A program made the translations under genes and the position numbers. The notes beneath the pieces are model-generated. The model saw nothing but the letters and a program-made list of their open reading frames with translations. It had not been told where the DNA came from and made no database searches. DNA of 64,000 nt, taken from an uncultured Duncaniella sp. (GTDB lineage: Bacteria; Bacteroidota; Bacteroidia; Bacteroidales; Muribaculaceae). Shown one piece after another: positions 60,922 to 64,000 of this stretch (position 1 is the first letter of the stretch; the number at the start of each line of letters is the position of its first letter). The stretch is taken from assembly GCA_910576785.1 (NCBI GenBank), contig CAJTJG010000014.1, positions 24,375-88,374 on the forward strand, given 5' to 3'.

Positions 60922-62430
60922 ATGGACTTCACACCGCTGTCGCGCCCATACTTCAGACGCTATACCCGCGAGATGCTGTCGTGGTGCGGTAATGTCCGCG
61001 CCGTGCAGGAGAATGTGCTGGCACAACTACTCAGCCGTGGACGCCGCACACTCTTCGGGCAGACCCACGGACTCGACCGTGCCCGCGGCTATGACTCCTA
61101 CCTCAAGGCCATCCCTGAGCCTGTGGGCTACGCCGAGCTGCGGCCAATGGTCATGAGAATGGTGAACGGAGAGCGCGACATCCTCTGGCCGGGCGTCACG
61201 CGAAGATTCGCACAATCGTCAGGTACATCCGACGGCAAAAGCAAATACATACCGGTCACCGCCGACTCGCTCGCCCGCAGCCACTATGCCGGCGGAGCGC
61301 ACGTGGTGGCCTCATATCTCAACCTCTATCCCGACAGCCGCATATTCAGCGGACGCAGTTTCATACTCGGAGGCAGTTTCGCCACCGAGCTTACGGTACC
61401 TCCGGGCGTTAGGGTAGGCGATCTGTCGGCCAACCTGATCGAAGCGATCAATCCGCTGGCCAACCTCTTCAGGGTGCCATCGCGCAAAATAGCCCTGATG
61501 CCTGACTGGCAGAGCAAGCTTCCGGCCCTCATCGAGGCGGCCTCGCGCGAGAATGTCACCAATATATCAGGCGTCCCCTCATGGTTTCTCACCGTGCTCA
61601 AGGGTATACTGGCCCACACCGGCGCCACATCCATCCATGACGTGTGGCCAGGGCTGGAAGTGTTTTTCCACGGAGGAATAGCCATGGGCCCCTACCGAGG
61701 CGAATACGCACGTATCACCGACCCGCGGCGCATGCGCTATATCAATTGCTATAACGCCTCCGAAGGATTCTTCGCCGTGCAGACCGAGCGCGACACGGAG
61801 TCCATGTCGCTGCTGCTCGACGCCGGAACATTCTATGAATTCGAACCTGTGGACGGCAACGGCAGCATCGTGCCCGCCTGGCAGGTGGAGGTGGGGAAAG
61901 TCTATGCACTCATCATCACCTCCTGCAACGGACTGTGGCGATACCCCATCGGCGACACCGTGCGCATTGATTCGGTGGATCCGCTGCGCGTATCCATAGC
62001 CGGACGCACCAAAAGCTTTATCAACGCCTTCGGCGAGGAGCTGATGGTGGACAACGCTGAAGCCGCTTTGGAGCGCGTGTGCCGCGAGATGGACTGTTCA
62101 GTGGCCAACTATACCGCCGCACCCGTCTACGCCGCAGGAGCGCACCGTGGACGCCATGAGTGGCTCATAGAGTTCGACCGCGAGCCGGCATCGGCCGAAG
62201 AATTTGCCGAACGCCTTGACAAGGCCCTGCAGGAGGAGAACTCCGACTACGAGGCCAAACGTGCCCACGGGATATTCCTTGACCGGCTTACGGTGGTGCG
62301 CGGACGGCGTGGAGTGTTCGACGCATGGCTGGCCTCCACAGGCAAACTGGGCGGACAGCGCAAAGTGCCGCGGCTCTCCAACTCCCGCCATCCTATGGAC
62401 GAGATACTCCAATTCAACAGACAACAATAA
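60922..62430 (+). CDS. GH3 auxin-responsive promoter family protein (acyl-adenylate amido-synthetase-like)
   Basis: The 502-residue protein (ATG 60922; a GTG one codon earlier is possible) has GH3-family motifs: FAQSSGTSDGKSKYIPVT (ATP-binding Ser/Thr-rich loop), YINCYNASEGFFAVQ, the acidic EFEP, and LWRYPIGDTVRIDS ... IAGRTKSFINAFGEELMVDNAE. Plant GH3 enzymes join amino acids to carboxylates through an acyl-adenylate; the bacterial substrate is unknown. It follows the DUF4919-like gene and precedes an alkaline phosphatase by 24 bp. Confidence 0.88.
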   Translation: MDFTPLSRPYFRRYTREMLSWCGNVRAVQENVLAQLLSRGRRTLFGQTHGLDRARGYDSYLKAIPEPVGYAELRPMVMRMVNGERDILWPGVTRRFAQSSGTSDGKSKYIPVTADSLARSHYAGGAHVVASYLNLYPDSRIFSGRSFILGGSFATELTVPPGVRVGDLSANLIEAINPLANLFRVPSRKIALMPDWQSKLPALIEAASRENVTNISGVPSWFLTVLKGILAHTGATSIHDVWPGLEVFFHGGIAMGPYRGEYARITDPRRMRYINCYNASEGFFAVQTERDTESMSLLLDAGTFYEFEPVDGNGSIVPAWQVEVGKVYALIITSCNGLWRYPIGDTVRIDSVDPLRVSIAGRTKSFINAFGEELMVDNAEAALERVCREMDCSVANYTAAPVYAAGAHRGRHEWLIEFDREPASAEEFAERLDKALQEENSDYEAKRAHGIFLDRLTVVRGRRGVFDAWLASTGKLGGQRKVPRLSNSRHPMDEILQFNRQQ

Positions 62431-62454
62431 AAAATTAATTCTTCAACAAAAATC

Positions 62455-63843
62455 ATGAAAACACGTATCATCTCGCTCGCGCTCTCTGTGGCGGCAACCC
62501 TCGCCGCCGGCGCCGCCGACGCCCCGAAGTACATTTTCTATTTCATAGGCGATGGCATGGGCATGGGTCACGTCATGGCTGCCGAGGCCTACAACCGCAC
62601 CGTGCGCGGCAATGACGACCACATCCTCATGATGCAATTCCCCGTAGCATCGCAATCCACCACATATTCGGCTTCATCGCCCGTAACTGACTCGGCGGCA
62701 GCCGGAACAGCTCTCGCCACCGGCAACAAGACCAAGAACGGTATGCTCGGCATGTCGCCCGACACCGTAGCAGTAAGTTCGATAGCCAAGGAGCTGCACA
62801 ACGATGGCTGGGGCATAGCGCTGGTGACCTCCGTACCCGCCGACGACGCCACTCCCGGAGCTTTCTACGCCAATGTGCCCAACCGCGGCATGTACTACGA
62901 GATAGGCAAACAGGCTGCGACCTCCGGCTATGATTTTATTGCCGGATCCAATCTGCGCGGACTCAAGCACAAGGACGGCACACCGACCGATCTGCTCGAG
63001 ACCCTTGCGGCCAACGGTGTGGAGATAGCCCACGGTATCGACGAACTCGCCATGCTCACCTCACCCCGCGTGATGCTGCTCAACCCCGCCGACATCAATC
63101 TGGGACAGATCAACTTCACCATCGACTCCGTGGCCGGTGCCATGAATCTCCCTGACATGACCGAGGCTGCGCTCAAGCACCTGCAGAAGAACGGACGCGA
63201 CCGTTTCTTCATGATGGTGGAGGGTGGCAATATCGACTACGGCGGCCATGCCAACGACGGCGGCACAATAGTCAAGGAAGTGCTCAACTTCAACCAGGCA
63301 CTTCAGCATGCCTACGACTTCTATCTCGCCCACCCCGACGAGACCCTTATCGTGGTGACCGCCGACCATGAGACCGGTGGTCTGGGGCTCGGCAACAACT
63401 CCGTGGGCTACGATCTCCACCTCGGCTATCTGGACCATCAGCGCATATCCAAGGACCGCTTCGCCGACTATTGCCGCGCCATGCGCATGTCACGCCGCAT
63501 CTACGAATGGGAGGACATGAAGCAGTTCCTCACCGACAATCTCGGTTTCTGGGCCGGCGTCCCCGTGACACCCGAACAGACTGCCAACCTCGAGGAGGAA
63601 TTCACCAAGTGCTTCAAGACAGACATGAGCACAGATAAGGAGACTCTGTACAATTCGTTCAACTCCTTCACCGAGGCCGTATACCGCATCATGGACAGCT
63701 TCACCGGTCTGAGCTTCACATCCAACGCCCATACCGGCGGCCTCGTGCCCGTGTATGCCGTGGGCGTGGGAGCCGAGGCCTTCGCCCCGCTCACCGACAA
63801 TGCCTCCATCCCCGTCAAGATGCGCAAACTCCTCGGGAAATAA
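62455..63843 (+). CDS. phoA: Alkaline phosphatase
   Basis: The 462-residue protein has a signal peptide (MKTRIISLALSVAATLAAGAADA), the first metal site FIGDGMGMGHVMAAEAY, the nucleophile motif VTDSAAAGTALATG (Ser about residue 83), MVEGGNIDYGGHANDG and VVTADHETGGLGLG with metal-binding Asp-His, and a late His in SNAHTGGLVPVYAVG. All catalytic and metal ligands of the PhoA fold are visible. It is periplasmic and releases phosphate from organic esters. A purine-arm stem-loop (copy F) follows 18 bp later. Confidence 0.94.
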   Translation: MKTRIISLALSVAATLAAGAADAPKYIFYFIGDGMGMGHVMAAEAYNRTVRGNDDHILMMQFPVASQSTTYSASSPVTDSAAAGTALATGNKTKNGMLGMSPDTVAVSSIAKELHNDGWGIALVTSVPADDATPGAFYANVPNRGMYYEIGKQAATSGYDFIAGSNLRGLKHKDGTPTDLLETLAANGVEIAHGIDELAMLTSPRVMLLNPADINLGQINFTIDSVAGAMNLPDMTEAALKHLQKNGRDRFFMMVEGGNIDYGGHANDGGTIVKEVLNFNQALQHAYDFYLAHPDETLIVVTADHETGGLGLGNNSVGYDLHLGYLDHQRISKDRFADYCRAMRMSRRIYEWEDMKQFLTDNLGFWAGVPVTPEQTANLEEEFTKCFKTDMSTDKETLYNSFNSFTEAVYRIMDSFTGLSFTSNAHTGGLVPVYAVGVGAEAFAPLTDNASIPVKMRKLLGK

Positions 63844-63861
63844 CCGCATAACGCAATTGAC

Positions 63862-63988
63862 GAGGCTGTGTCATAATTGATAGAAAGATATAAAAGGACA
63901 AAAAAGGACAAAAGTGACATAAAGTAATTATTTATCACACAGATAATTAATCTTTATGTCACTTTTGTCCTTTTTTGTCCTTCTATGT
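63862..63988. repeat. Intergenic purine-arm stem-loop, copy F
   Basis: A 31-nt arm (63894-63924, starting AAGGACAAAAAAGGACAAAA) is exactly complementary to 63952-63982. The 27-nt centre can form TATC-ACACA-GATA. The left flank 63862-63888 is identical over 27 nt to that of copy A. What lies beyond 64000 is not visible. Confidence 0.88.
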
Positions 63989-64000
63989 TGCCATCCAAGC

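Overview
The window looks like a chromosomal segment of a member of the order Bacteroidales, most likely a Muribaculaceae-type gut bacterium (inference). The reasons are the promoter boxes of the form TAnnTTTG with an upstream TTG about 20 bp away, almost no Shine-Dalgarno sequences, secreted proteins ending in the 'NLQG.../GIYI.../K.LVR' tail typical of type IX secretion cargo, an XylR of the Nudix type in front of xylB-xylA-xylE, a RimP-NusA-InfB operon with a PEPK-rich IF-2, and GC-rich genes with AT-rich intergenic gaps. No rRNA, tRNA, insertion sequence, integrase or CRISPR array was seen.

Layout. 1-6.9 kb: end of a secreted protein, two terminators bracketing a promoter without a gene (possible small RNA), a ZIP metal transporter, a large secreted Fn3/anchor-J protein and a patatin-Omp85 fusion. 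6.9-9.3 kb: aroK, a divergent alanine-dehydrogenase-like protein and RNase H1, translationally coupled by ATGA overlaps. 9.4-10.5 kb: a CE2-like esterase lipoprotein. 10.6-12.1 kb: a self-contained unit of a 51-residue protein plus a phage-type major capsid protein with no other phage gene around it, closed by its own terminator. 12.2-20.5 kb: pentose and uronate catabolism (xylR, xylB, xylA, xylE, then KDPG aldolase, mannonate dehydratase and an SDR oxidoreductase). 20.6-29.5 kb (minus strand): a histidine-kinase-like protein without its histidine, a four-gene dapB-lepB-wbqC-phosphoethanolamine-transferase operon, and three consecutive FKBP prolyl isomerases. 29.6-35.7 kb (minus): a tightly packed six-gene operon including aroA. 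36-42.5 kb: rimP-nusA-infB-folK-MFS. 42.8-49.6 kb: a tripartite RND efflux pump followed by an LpxA-like acyltransferase. 49.8-64 kb: LMW phosphatase, cytidine deaminase, surface lipoproteins, sufE, a SNF2 helicase with a companion protein, a GH3-family enzyme and an alkaline phosphatase.

The most interesting items are (1) the orphan SU10/DUF5309-like capsid protein with a tiny partner gene (10.59-12.14 kb), which has the organisation expected of a domesticated capsid or encapsulin-like compartment; (2) six intergenic stem-loops whose purine-rich arms differ from copy to copy but are complementary within each copy (9.3, 18.4, 20.5, 27.0, 49.7 and 63.9 kb), all placed within about 50 nt of a stop codon; (3) a histidine kinase homologue with Thr in place of the phospho-acceptor His; and (4) a SNF2 helicase overlapping a companion gene of unknown function.

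All function calls come from reading motifs by eye. No database search was run, and transcription starts and operators are inferred from sequence only.
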